From NCBI RefSeq assembly GCF_963082655.1, contig NC_081554.1:120169869-120233868 (forward strand): DNA of 64,000 nt. The letters run 5' to 3'. The notes beneath the pieces are model-generated. The model ran no database searches. It had not been told where the DNA came from and worked only from the letters and a program-made list of their open reading frames with translations. The stretch is from Stomoxys calcitrans (lineage: Eukaryota; Arthropoda; Insecta; Diptera; Muscidae). The position numbers and the translations under genes are program-made. How positions within the stretch are numbered: position 1 is the first letter of the stretch; every line of letters begins with the position of its first letter. This document shows, piece by piece, positions 9,893 to 20,876 of this stretch.

Positions 9893-9996
9893 ATTGCTAA
9901 CTAAACTTTTTCAATATAAATTTAAGTATATATATACAAAAACTCTTATTTTCATTTAAATCGTGTACCCTATCACTACATAATCAAAAAAAAATT
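9893..9996. promoter_or_regulatory. Bidirectional promoter region (right arm)
   Basis: Mirror of 6118-6221, with the GTATATATATAC palindrome at 9926-9937 between the divergent ATPase and PLA2 starts. Confidence 0.45.
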
Positions 9997-10818
9997 ATGG
10001 TTATTAATTACAAGATTTATAATAAATGTAAACAGTCTGTTACTGGATTTGGATTGGTAAACAACTTAATTAATAATCTTCCGTTTGAAGTGCATTTACC
10101 TGGATATCAATTTTGTGGACCAGGAACTAAGTTAGCACAACGTTTAGCACAAGGAGACAAAGGAATAAATTTATTGGATTCAGCTTGTAGAGAACACGAT
10201 ATTGCATACTCACAAAATAAAGATATTCATTCTCGTCATCAAGCTGATAAAGTTTTAATAGAAAAAGCTTGGCAAAGAGTTAAATCAACAGATAGCAATT
10301 GGAAAGAACGAGCAAACGCTTGGTTAGTAACAAACTTACTTAAAGCAAAAGTTAAATTCGGACTCGGTATGACAACAAAAAGAAAAATGAAGAAAAAGCA
10401 ATGTAAGCAAAAATTATTTGCATCGACAGTTAAGAATACTTTAAAAGTATTAAAAGATAAGAAACCTAACAATATATATGATGCTGTAAAAATTGCAAAA
10501 AACGTTGTACATTCAAGTTTTAAAAATAAAAAGAAGAGTAATATTGGTGTACCAAGAGTCATTCGAGTACCAAAAATTGGTGGATTTCTACCAATAGTTC
10601 CAATTTTAACTGCGTTATCAGCCCTTGGAGGTTTAGCAACTGGAGGATCGGCTATTGTAAAAGCAGTTAAGGATATCAAAAATGGGAAAGAACAATTAGC
10701 TGAAGCTACTCGTCATAACAGATATATGGAATCAATTGCTATGGGAAAAGGATTATATCTTAAACCTTATAAAAAAGGATATGGACTTTACTATAAACCA
10801 GCTCCAAAAAACTTCTAA
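9997..10818 (+). CDS. Phospholipase A2-domain protein (right arm)
   Basis: Identical in translation to the left copy: Ca2+ loop YQFCGPGT, catalytic His-Asp in ACREHDIAY, Lys-rich middle and Gly-rich hydrophobic stretch. The stop TAA at 10816-10818 lies directly after slippery A_AAA_AAC and TTC. Confidence 0.85.
   Translation: MVINYKIYNKCKQSVTGFGLVNNLINNLPFEVHLPGYQFCGPGTKLAQRLAQGDKGINLLDSACREHDIAYSQNKDIHSRHQADKVLIEKAWQRVKSTDSNWKERANAWLVTNLLKAKVKFGLGMTTKRKMKKKQCKQKLFASTVKNTLKVLKDKKPNNIYDAVKIAKNVVHSSFKNKKKSNIGVPRVIRVPKIGGFLPIVPILTALSALGGLATGGSAIVKAVKDIKNGKEQLAEATRHNRYMESIAMGKGLYLKPYKKGYGLYYKPAPKNF
10806..10812 (+). promoter_or_regulatory. A_AAA_AAC slippery heptamer, candidate -1 frameshift site (right arm)
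   Basis: Zero-frame codons are CCA AAA AAC TTC TAA; the -1 frame from 10812 (CTT CTA AGT AGA TTA) is open through the protease. A candidate stimulatory hairpin pairs 10826-10835 (acccaatcga) with 10849-10858 (tcgatttggt), with one mismatch and a 13-nt loop, starting 13 nt after the heptamer. That spacer is longer than the usual 5-9 nt. Confidence 0.7.
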
Positions 10819-11177
10819 GTAGATTACCCAATCGACCATTGACGGATATCGATTTGGTTAAGTACTGCAAGCCATTGAAACACTTTAGAGGGGTTTTTAT
10901 GCGTGACTCATTACCAAACAAACCACTACGACAAGAATGTGGAATAGTTAATTTAGATACAACTAATGGGCCAGGAACACATTGGGTTGCCTATTACAAA
11001 AATTACAACTATAAGGAATATTTTGATAGTTTTGGTAATTTACAACCACCGTTGGAAATTATTAATTATTTAAAACCACCTATCGAATACAATTATAAAC
11101 AAAAACAAAAATTTAATACTTACAATTGTGGTCATTTATGTATACAATTTCTCTTTAATAAATATAATATCTTGTGA
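10812..11177 (+). CDS. Adenain-like cysteine protease (right arm), -1 frame
   Basis: Same translation as the left copy, with the His (GTHW), Asp (YFDSFG) and Cys (NCGHLC) triad. No ATG precedes the domain; the frame is entered from the PLA2 gene at the slippery site. It is convergent with right-arm PolB, 37 bp between stops. Confidence 0.85.
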   Translation, partial: LLSRLPNRPLTDIDLVKYCKPLKHFRGVFMRDSLPNKPLRQECGIVNLDTTNGPGTHWVAYYKNYNYKEYFDSFGNLQPPLEIINYLKPPIEYNYKQKQKFNTYNCGHLCIQFLFNKYNIL

Positions 11178-11214
11178 AAAAAACAAAACAAACAAAACCA
11201 TTTTTTTCTTTTAA

Positions 11215-14200
11215 TTATTTTTTTATTTTATAGTGTCCCCAAGCATAGGTGTCAACACCATTTTCTCTTATAAATCTCTTATCATCTAAATAATTTAAAA
11301 CTAATTTATGTATATGTTGTGTGTACAATTGATGAATTTTTGATCTAAAAACATACATAGAATCATAATAATTAATTTGTTCAAAAAGACATTTTTTAAA
11401 ATCGTTGGTTGAAAGTTTTGCTGTAACACAATGTTTTACACCTTTTATTTTCTTTATTTCTTCATCTACTTTATCAATCTTAATTGAATACATTTTTGAA
11501 CGTAAACCAATGAATTCCTTCATTATTTTTCCACCACATTCATCTTTCATCATTCCTAGAACTTTTTTGTTTTCTAACGGAAAATTATAAATATTATTAA
11601 TTGGATACGCTGATGAATCAAAATATTTTGTGATATCACTTCGAATATCATCATAGAAATTTTTTGTTTTAATATCATAAATAAATGAATCGGTATCCAT
11701 GTAATTTAGAGTAGTTGATTGATTAAACTTTATTTTCATATAATTATAATGAAAATCATACATTTTCCATTTCGATAGTTCTAAAACAGTAAATCCAATA
11801 TATATTGGTTTATTATATTCAACATGCGATTTTTTCATTTGAATTACAACCATATCGTTAGATATTTTGAGTGAACTATGAAAATTAGGTTTAGCTATAA
11901 GAGCCCTCGCACCCAATTTTCTACCTTTACTCTCCCAGTTAGTTACAATTTTAATACATTTTCTTTTATCAACATTTTCCATCGTCTTGCCATAAACAGC
12001 ATTATTTAATAATTTGAAAAAATTCTGTTCAAACAAATTTTTAGCTAAAGTTCTGTGATAGTTATTTAAATCAATATACTTTTGCAACCAATTCGTTTGT
12101 TTAAACTGAAGAATTCTATGTATTTTTTTTAAAACTAATCCATGTTTAATACACTGTTGAAGAGTTTTATAATGTATGATATAATTATTTTTATCATTTA
12201 AATTCAACACTAATTTAGATTGTCTCATAGAACCAAGTTTTTTATTTTCAGCGCAAAATGGTAGGTCATTGTGATAATCATGTAATGAGGATGGATATTC
12301 TAAGTCTACCTCTAATATATATCCTATCTCCGAATCTTCTTTGATATCATTCAAATTAAACATTTCAATATTTCCAACCCATTCAAAATTTTTGTAAGGT
12401 AGATACTGTGACATAGCATAACCATATAAATTATTAACATCTAAATAAATTAAAAAGTTTGAATCTTGACATGGATTATAATCACTTACATATATATTAT
12501 TTGCAACTGAAAATCGTTTAGAACATTGAACAATCCCTCCTCTAATACCCTCAACAATAAAATTATACTTTTCAAAGTCAGTTAATAATTCTAGTTCTAT
12601 TCCAGTTGTTTTTAACATTGCACTCCAAGACAAACCAGGTGCTGTATAATATTGACATGGATCTAAATTATAAATTTTTTTACATACTTTTCTAAAATTT
12701 TCAAACACATCGCATAATAACAAAACATCAACTTTCAAATAAAGTAATAAGTAATCTTTTAAATTGTTACATTTAAATGTATTCCATACATTTTTAGCGT
12801 GTGTATAGTCATCCTCACTACAAACCTCATTAGTTAGCTTATTAAAAAAATTGGAAATAGGTGGTAAAGCGTTTTCTTCTAATCGTTCAGGAGAATCTAA
12901 ATAGTCATAAGGAAATACACCTTTACGCTTCATTAAATTAAATTCACTATCGTTAACAAAAGTTGATTTAACAGCATTGAAATCTTCATCAGATAAATAA
13001 CCCGCTAGCTTTTCTAAGCTAGATGCCATAAATTTACAAGAATCTAGAAAACGTATTTCAATACTCTTATTTGAATCTATATAAATTCTTTTCGATATAG
13101 AAATATAAAGTTCCTTATTTAATGGAAGAATATTTATATCACCAACTACAGAGGAGAGTTCTCTAACAAACAAATGAGAATCATATGCTGAAAGATTATG
13201 AAAAAATACTGGAACAAAATTTGCTATTTGATACTCTAAATTACAATTTTTATGAGCAGGTCCTCTGTATTCACCTGTCAAATGACAATGATCAGCTACT
13301 CTAACATCAGTATTTAAAAAAGACTTTTCACAAATATGACAAATCGGATGTTCCTTTTGGTATTGTAGTTGAATTGATGTTAAGGAATTCATTGGTTTTA
13401 CTTTAGATAAATAATTGTTATAAATCCATACAATCTCTCCCACTAATGAGTTAAAAAAATGTTTTGTACAGTCTTCACCTGAATAAATTTTAATCTTGTC
13501 TAAATTTGAATCAAATGAACATTTGATATAATAACTGTATGCAAATGGAATATGTTTTTGAACTGATTTTACTTTACTTGAATTTTGTATCTCTAACGGT
13601 TGAAGAATGCACTCAAAATCAGCATAAATTGAGAATGGAATATCTAATTTATGTTTAAAATTCTTAAATTTAAGTATTTTATCTTTATCTGATGGCATTG
13701 TTGTCACCATCTTTTTACACTCACGTTTGTGTTTCTCTAGTCTACTACTTGAAGAAACATGAGTTAAGCAGGTGTTACAAAAATGAATCCTATTTTTATT
13801 CTTTGTTATAGAACTTCGCAACAATCTAAAAATATATATATTTTTTTAATAAATTAGTATTGTATTGTAATCAAAATAATATCTTATTATTTTTACCTTG
13901 ATATATTTTTTATCCAGATGTAATGAAATTTATCATCCTCTTCTATTAGGAGAAGATTGATGTGAGTTGATTTCTCAGCTTCTGTAAAATAGTAAGGACC
14001 TATAATCTTAGCATCCTCTAAACCGAACACATTTATACTTATATCAGGATTCTGCAACTCAAAGACTCTGATTTTATTTATGGTAAGGGGAAATTCCATG
14101 TTTTCAAAATTTAATATTATATTATTTTCCAATGTTATAATGTGTGCCTTAATGTCCGTTACTTTGTAGTTGCTACATTTATGTGGTTTCTTTTCCTTTG

Positions 14201-15020
14201 GAAGTGGATTTAATGCTGATATTATTGCCCATTTAAAACAATAGACATCATTGTTTTGCACATTGATGCAAGCCTTTTTATTCCTTATTTTGGGAGGAAG
14301 ATTTATGTATTGAGATCCTCTCAAACATGTATATTTGTTGATGTTGATCTCTAGATGTTTTATTTCGATTAAAGTCCATCCACTATCTCGTTCTTGGAAT
14401 TCACTCATTTTTTTAATTATTTCATTACAATTTTCAATATAATGATTTAAAATTTCTTCCAGTGTACTTGAGGGAGATAGTACCAACATTTTTGTGTGAT
14501 GTGTAAATAAACTAATTTCATCTTCCGCTTTCTCTTTCATCAAAATATAATTACAATGTAGTGTACAATTATATTTAATAGATTCATGCTTTTGCAACGC
14601 CTTTTGAATTATATTGATTACTTTTTCTTGAATTGATTTGAAAAAGTTTTCGGGTATCAAGTTATTGATCTCACTATTTTTTATTTTATAACTTTCTATT
14701 CGATTTTGAAAGCTAGATCCAAAGCAAGACACATCCTTATCTAACCATTTTACACACTTATCGATGTGTGTGTTAGTGCTGATATGATTCTTCCACTGAT
14801 TTTTTGGAATAGCTAAATTGCAATTTTCACAGTATACCGTTTTTTCCTCTTTTTTTTCATTGTGGTCCATTGACTTCATATGCTTTAAAAGCTCTGGATA
14901 AGTACTAAAATTCTGATTACATTTCACACACTCAATTGAATGTTGTAAACGCAAATGACGATTCAAAGATTGATTATGTTCGTAAGTTTTCTCACAAATA
15001 TTACATACAAATTCTCTCAT
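11215..15020 (-). CDS. Protein-primed-type DNA polymerase B (right arm), spliced
   Basis: Mirror of the left polymerase: coding blocks 13897-15020 and 11215-13825 with a 71-nt intron at 13826-13896. The Exo I-III motifs and polymerase motifs A, B and C are all present. I saw two amino-acid differences from the left copy: Leu to Ser in the N-terminal finger linker (14938) and Thr to Ser after motif C (11616). Both copies therefore look potentially functional. Confidence 0.9.
13826..13896 (-). other. 71-nt intron in right-arm PolB
   Basis: Exact mirror of 2218-2288 with the same GT/AG borders and the in-frame stop inside. Confidence 0.8.
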
Positions 15021-15221
15021 TTTTATAACAATAATTTTGAATTTGATTAAATAAATGATTTTTAATATAATGATTACAATATGAAACCGTTTGCCCTTTT
15101 TATACGAAAACAAATATAATTTTTTACTCTTGTTCTTCCTGGGAAAAAATAGAACTACACTGACCACAATTATTTCATCACACTCCAGTGTGGTGGTCAC
15201 ACAACATTCAACATTAATCAT

Positions 15222-15911
15222 AAACTCTCACACTCAAACCAAACTATAGCCTGCGGTCAGCAATCTACATCACCCACCCTCCAACACTAGTTGAAGTTGG
15301 GCGATGAGTCATCATCGAAATCTGCCACTGCGCCCTGCGATCTGCGCCCTGCGATCTGCGCCCTAATGTCCGTCCACACATTTCAACCGGCGGCCCGCCA
15401 TCTGACCACATACCCCCCCTGCGGTCGCCACCTGCGCTACGATCGGCTGCGGTTGGGTGCGGTTATCACGTCATCAATGGGGTGGGGTGGGGTGCGGTTA
15501 TGACGTCATCAATGGGGTGGGGTGGGGTTTGGGGTTTGGGGTGGGGTGGGGTTTGGGGTGGGGTGGGGTTATGACGGGCGATGAGTCATCATCGAAATCT
15601 GCCACTGCGCCCTGCGATCTGCGCCCTGCGATCTGCGCCCTAATGTCCGTCCACACATTTCAACCGGCGGCCCGCCATCTGACCACATACCCCCCTGCGG
15701 TCGCCACCTGCGCTACGATCGGCTGCGGTTGGGTGCGGTTATCACGTCATCAATGGGGTGGGGTGGGGTGCGGTTATGACGTCATCAATGGGGTGGGGTG
15801 CGGTTTGGGGTTTGGGGTGGGGTGGGGTTTGGGGTGGGGTGGGGTTATGACGTCATCGATGACTCATACTCTCGATGCTCAAAGTTCTAAAACCCCCTTA
15901 TATATACTACT
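15222..15911 (-). repeat. Right terminal region of the Polinton with internal tandem duplication
   Basis: It carries the same motifs as the left terminus (G-runs on this strand, TGACGTCA boxes, 14-bp repeats), but a segment of about 278 bp starting gggcgatgagtcatcatcg occurs twice, at 15299-15576 and again from 15577. This shifts the mirror constant from 16114 to 16391 at the outer end. The terminus ends ...tatatactact at 15911. Confidence 0.75.
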
Positions 15912-17075
15912 TACTAATTTCATCATTCTGATTGTAACTACTCGAAATATTCGTCTGAGACCCCATAAAGTATATATATTCTTGATCGTCGTGAAATTTT
16001 ATGTCGATCTAGCCATGTCCGTCCGTCTGTCCGTCCGTCCTTCCGTCCGTCCGTCTGTCTGTCGAAAGCACGCTAACTTTCGAAGGAGTAAAGCTAGCCG
16101 CTTGAAATTTTGCACAAATACTTCTTATTAGTGTAGGTCGGTTGGTATTGTAAATGGGCCATATCGGTCCATGTTTTGATATAGCTGCCATATAAACAGA
16201 TCATGGGTCTTGATTTCTTGAGCCTCTAGAGTGCGCAATTCTTATCCGATTGGAATGAAATTTTGCACGACGTGTTTTGTTATTATATCCAACAACTGTG
16301 CCAAGTATGGTTTAAATCGGTCCCTAACCTGATATAGCTGCCATATAAACCGATATTGGGTCTTGACTTCTTGAGCCTCTAGAGAGCGCAATTCTTATCC
16401 GATTGGAATGAAATTTTGCACGACGTGTTTTGTTATTATATCCAACAACTGTGCCAAGTATGGTTTAAATCGGTCCATAACCTGATATAGCTGCCATATA
16501 AACCGATCTTGGGTTTTGACTTCTTGAGCCTCAAGAGTGCGTAATTCTTATCCGATTGGAATGAAATTGTGCACGACGTGTTTTGTTACGATATCCAATA
16601 ACTGTGCTAAGTATGGTTCAAATCGGTTCATAACCTGATATAGCTACCATATAATCCGATTTGGGATCTTGACTTCTTGAGCCCCTAGAGGTCGCAATTA
16701 TTATCCGATTTGCCTGAAATTTTGTACGACGGATTCTCTCATGACCATTAACATACGTGTTTATTATGGTCTGAATCGGTATATAGCCCAATACAGCTCC
16801 CATATAAATCGATCTCTCTATTTTACTTCTTGAGCCCACAAAGGGCGCAATTCTTATTCGAATTGGCTGACATTTTACACAGGTCTCCAACATATAATTT
16901 AATTGTGGTCCAAACCGGACCATATCTTTATATCGCTCTAATAGCAGAGCAAATCTTTTCTTATATCCTTTTTTTGCCTAAAGAGAGATGCCGGGAAAAG
17001 AACTCGACAAATGCGATCCATGGTGGAGGGTATATAAGATTCGGCCCGGCCGAACTTAGCACACTTTTACTTGTT
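15912..17075 (-). repeat. mini-me/Helitron-like element
   Basis: Reads from 'tactaatttcatcattctg' through a (TA)n tract, the core ttcttgatcgtcgtg and a (GTCY)n tract (about 15969-16066), then four tandem units of about 153 bp. It ends in the palindromic terminus ttcggcccggccgaa followed by cttagcac...ttacttgttt. Open frames here are by-products of the 153-bp (51-codon) period. Confidence 0.8.
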
Positions 17076-17460
17076 TATGCTTTATACTATTTCAGAATAA
17101 TACTTTTAAAAATTATTATTTTAACTTAACAATTATTGTTCAATAAATTATTTTATTTTATTGGGGTATAAATAAAAACCGCACTTTCTACTTTTTTGTC
17201 CACCCACGCCACTATGTGTCTGTCTCATTCGCACTTCTTCGCATTATATATATGTGAAAAAGGACACAACAGAACGCAGAAATAGATACTCACAATTTGT
17301 ACTATTCAATAACAATTTAATTCGAACAATTAAAAATTTGTTCAACGAATGTCTTGTTTACCAATCACTTGCCATGATACAAAACAAAATTGGATTTCAA
17401 TGTCAAAAATAAATAAAACGATTAACACCTTATTTGAAAAGTTTTTTATAAGTCAACTAA
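17076..17460. other. AT-rich spacer, no gene seen
   Basis: AT-rich sequence with a 'cactatgtgtctgtctcattcgc' motif that recurs around 19215, so it is probably part of an older dispersed repeat. Nothing coding is recognisable. Confidence 0.4.
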
Positions 17461-17461
17461 C

Positions 17462-18660
17462 TGACCCGGGCCCGCTCCGCTGCGCCTTCTTTCACTTTAT
17501 ATGGGACAAAAGTTTCCTTAGAATATTTATTTCCGACAAGAAAATAGTATATCGCTTGACTAACAGGTTAACAATAAAAGTGCCTTTATCTGAATCCCAT
17601 ATGATCTTTATTGGTCCACGAATTTAAGTTTGTATGTAAGGTATACTCCATTCTTAAAATAATTAATTTCAGCCCGATATTCTCACGATGTCTGATTTAG
17701 TGGTGTTTTCGGGGGAGAGGTGGTCCACCGGATACTTGGCCCTGAAAAAATGTCAGCATCGTGCTCTTCTCTCTAATACCATTTATTTAAACCCCATATT
17801 GCCATTGACTTAAGAGGAATTTACAGGATGAGGCGTCCCCCAAACATATGGCCCCAAAATAGGTTATCAAATTCGTTTTCTAATCTCAAATACCTTTCAT
17901 TTGAGCCACATATTGGCATGGTCAAAAATGTTTTTCCTTTGGGGGTGTTTTGGGAAAGGGGGTGATTCCCTCAATACATGGTCCTACATTTGGATATCAA
18001 ATTCGTATTCTACTCCCAAATACCTTTATTTGAGCTCCATATTGCGATGGTCACTAATAAATTGCTGATTTTGGGGTATTTTGGGAAAGGGGTAGACCCC
18101 CAGAAAATTGGTTCCGAAAATGGGTATCAATTCTTGCTCTACCCCCCAATACCTTTCATTCCAGCCCCACATTGTCATGGTCGGTAAATATGTCTGATTT
18201 AGGGGTGTTTTGGGGCTTGGGGTGGTCCTCCTAGAACTTGGTTCGACAATTTGATATCAGATACGTTTTCTTATCCCAAATACCTTTCATTTGAGTTCCA
18301 TATTGTCGTGATTAGTCTAAATATATGTTTAGTAGGTTTTAGGGTGGGGCAGCCTCCCAAGGTACCCCATCCGAAATTTGGATACCAAATTTTTATTTTT
18401 AGGGTACTATATGAGAGCACACAAAATTTCGCTTAAATCGCACCACCCATCTCCGAAATCTGGCGTTTCTGAAAATTAAGGTAAGGGGGAGGGTCCGCCC
18501 CCCTTCAGATATCAAAAAATGTGGTACCCTATTTTCACCACGGGGTCATTATGCACCATTTGTGAATATTTCAAGAAAATCGGTTCAGCCGTTTCTGAGT
18601 CTATAAGGAACACACAAACAAACCTACAAACAAACACAAATTGATTTTTATATATAAGAT
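17462..18660 (+). repeat. Tandem-unit dispersed repeat (GGGGTGTTTTGGG family)
   Basis: Begins ctgacccgggcccgctccgc and ends with cagccgtttctgagtctata and a run of cacacaaacaaac, then an AT tail. In between are about five degenerate units of about 125-130 bp with the landmarks 'ggggtgttttgggaaaggg', 'tggatatcaaattcgtattc' and 'tacctttcatttgagcccc'. Fragments of the same family lie at 23380-23610, 38684-38740 and 39140-39620. It has no coding potential and its class is unknown. Confidence 0.65.
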
Positions 18661-18872
18661 ATACATACATATTTAAAACGAACCGTTACATATACCAATC
18701 TTATCATCTAATTCACACATGTTATTTCCCATCCCCGGCGCCCATCTCAATATAATCTATTTATGGATAATAAAATATTAAAAAAATAATATTAATGATA
18801 TGTAATTAGAAATACCAAGTTTACATTCTAAAATGTTCTCCAATTTGTTGCGTTTGGCATTGGTCCATTCTA

Positions 18873-19074
18873 TTGGGTTGCCCAAAAAGTAATTGCGTAT
18901 TTAAATAAAACTTTAATCAAATATACTTTTTTTACACTTTTTTTCTAAAGCAAGCTAAAAGTAACAACTGATAACTGACAGAAGAGAGAATGCAATTACA
19001 GAGTCACAAGCTGTGAAAAAATTTGTCAACGCCGACTATATGAAAAATCCGCAATTACTTTTTGGGCAACCCAA
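18873..19074. mobile_element. mariner-type MITE, intact
   Basis: The TIRs are ttgggttgcccaaaaagtaa and its reverse complement, flanked by TA on both sides (18871-18872, 19075-19076), as expected for Tc1/mariner insertion. The body is 202 bp and non-coding. A second copy at 55030-56152 is split by a mini-me element. Confidence 0.85.
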
Positions 19075-19076
19075 TA

Positions 19077-19679
19077 TTTGTTCACATACGGCTTTTTCTG
19101 TATTATACTATTTCAGAACAAAATGTTCCACAATAACATTAAAGTTATAACAAAAAAACTACATTTTATGTAGAGATAAAAATTACACTTCTAATTTTCT
19201 TGATATTTTTTTGTCTAGCTACACACTTTGTGTCTGTATGTGATAGAAACTAGACATATATTTGACTCATTTGTCCTTTTTTCGCATTACATGTGTGTGA
19301 AAGGGAATACAATATATTTATACTATTAAATAACATTTTAATTCAAACGATTAAAAATGTGCTCAACGAAAAATATCGAATTTCTATATCAAAAATAATT
19401 AAAGCAATTAACACCTTGTTTGAAAAGACTTTTATAAGGCAACTCCATATTTAATCGGTAAAATTTTAATTGATTTTTCTGTGTGCAGACAATTTATTCA
19501 AATCATTTAGCATTACATGACCCAATCTTTGATGCGATCTCTTTGTATCCAATTCCTCTTTGATAGAATTTAAACATTTTTTTTGTTTTGCTCATGCTCA
19601 CAATTGCGATAAACATATCGCCAACCAAATCAGCTGTTAATAACAATCTTTTATTTTCAATCAATATTCTTCCTTGACC
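19077..19679. other. AT-rich region, no gene seen
   Basis: A diverged relative of the 17090-17460 spacer (motifs 'tgtgtctgtatgtgatag' and 'aacacctt.tttgaaaag' occur in both), then unique AT-rich DNA. No coding signal. Confidence 0.4.
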
Positions 19680-20400
19680 CTTTTCGAGACCAAAAATCGA
19701 GAGATCGGTTTATATGGGAGCTGTATCAATCCATAGATAGATTCAGACCATATTGGACAAGTATGTTGAAAGTCACGGGAGAAGCCGTTGTACAAAATGT
19801 ATGCCAAATCAGAAGAGAATTGCGCCCTCTAGAGGCTCATGAAGTCAAGATCCAAGATCGGTTTATATGACAGCTATACCAGATTATGAATCGATTTGAA
19901 TCATACTTAACACAGTTGTTGGAAGTGATACCAAAACACTACGTGCAAAATTACAGTCAAATCGCATGAGAATTGCGCCCCCTAAAAGCTGAAGAAGTCA
20001 AGACCTCTGATCGGTTTATATGGCAGCTATATCAGGTTATGAACCGATTTGAACCATACACAGCACAGTTGTTGGAAGTAATCAAATCAAAGTCAAATCG
20101 GACGAGAATTGCGCCCTATAGAGGCAAAATTGCCCATTTACAATCTTAACCGACCTACACTAATAAAAAGTATTTGTGTAAACTTTCAAGCGGCTAGCTT
20201 TACTCCTTCGGAAGCTAGCGTGCTTTTGACAGACACACGGACGGGCGGGCGGACAGATGGAAGGACATGGCTAGACGGACATAAAATGTCGCGACGATCA
20301 AGAATATATATACTTTATGGGGTCTCAGACTAATATTTCGAGTAGTTACAAACAGAATAACGAAATTAGTATACCCCCATCCTGTGGTGGAGGGTATAAA
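19680..20400 (+). repeat. mini-me/Helitron-like element, 5'-truncated
   Basis: Units with 'gatcggtttatatggcagc', then a (GTCY)n complement near 20230-20275, the core, the (TA)n and the terminal 'cccccatcctgtggtggagg'. The palindromic start terminus is missing. Confidence 0.75.
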
Positions 20401-20876
20401 AATACTGGTTGTCTAATGTCAAAAATCATGAGAGTAACATACAGATGGTACAAAACAACACAAGAATAATTTCTAAGGCACATACATTGTTTCGTAATAT
20501 TAACGCGATAGAGAAATATCATATTTAAATGTGCGAAAACAACCACTCCCATATGTAATTTTTTGTTTTATTCATAGCAAAACGAAGACAGCCGGTCATA
20601 ACAAAACATCATGATGGAGTTGTGCGAAAATGGAAGGCTTTTTATATCATTGTATAACATTGAAATAAATTCTAAAAGAGTTTGAATTACCAATTGAGAT
20701 CTGCTATAATAGTTAAAATCAGTTCACAGTTTTTTTACAGTTATTTTTTGAAACACTACAAAATCTCAATGATAACGTAATAGTTTTGTGAACTTCTTTC
20801 AAGTAATGAGGGAATGTCCTACTGATTGGAATCGGCAAGTTTTTTTGCATCAAAATCTGTTATCTAAAAAATCATA
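20401..20876. other. Intergenic, no gene seen
   Basis: AT-rich unique DNA between two mini-me copies; no coding signal and no obvious repeat. Confidence 0.4.

Larger units (their letters stand above)
480..15911. mobile_element. Palindromic (inverted-duplicated) Polinton/adintovirus-type element
   Basis: Positions x on the left and 16114-x on the right are reverse complements from about 823 to 7989, so every gene occurs twice in opposite orientation. The ends read agtagtatat... and ...atatactact; Polintons typically begin AG. The gene set is PolB, A32-like ATPase, adenain-like protease and a PLA2-domain protein, which fits the Polinton/adintovirus group of protein-primed DNA elements. Only one half of a usual genome is represented: no major or minor capsid gene with a recognisable jelly roll and no retrovirus-like integrase is visible. 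All main genes are open in both arms, and I saw only a handful of differences between arms (for example 1176/14938, 4498/11616, 7945/8169). The assignment to a Polinton-type element is firm; the exact lineage is not. Confidence 0.85.

Noticed and set aside
480..15911. Palindrome as a pure sequencing/assembly artefact
   Set aside because: Not fully excluded. It is disfavoured because the arms differ by several substitutions, only the right end has the 278-bp duplication, and the two flanks are different sequences.
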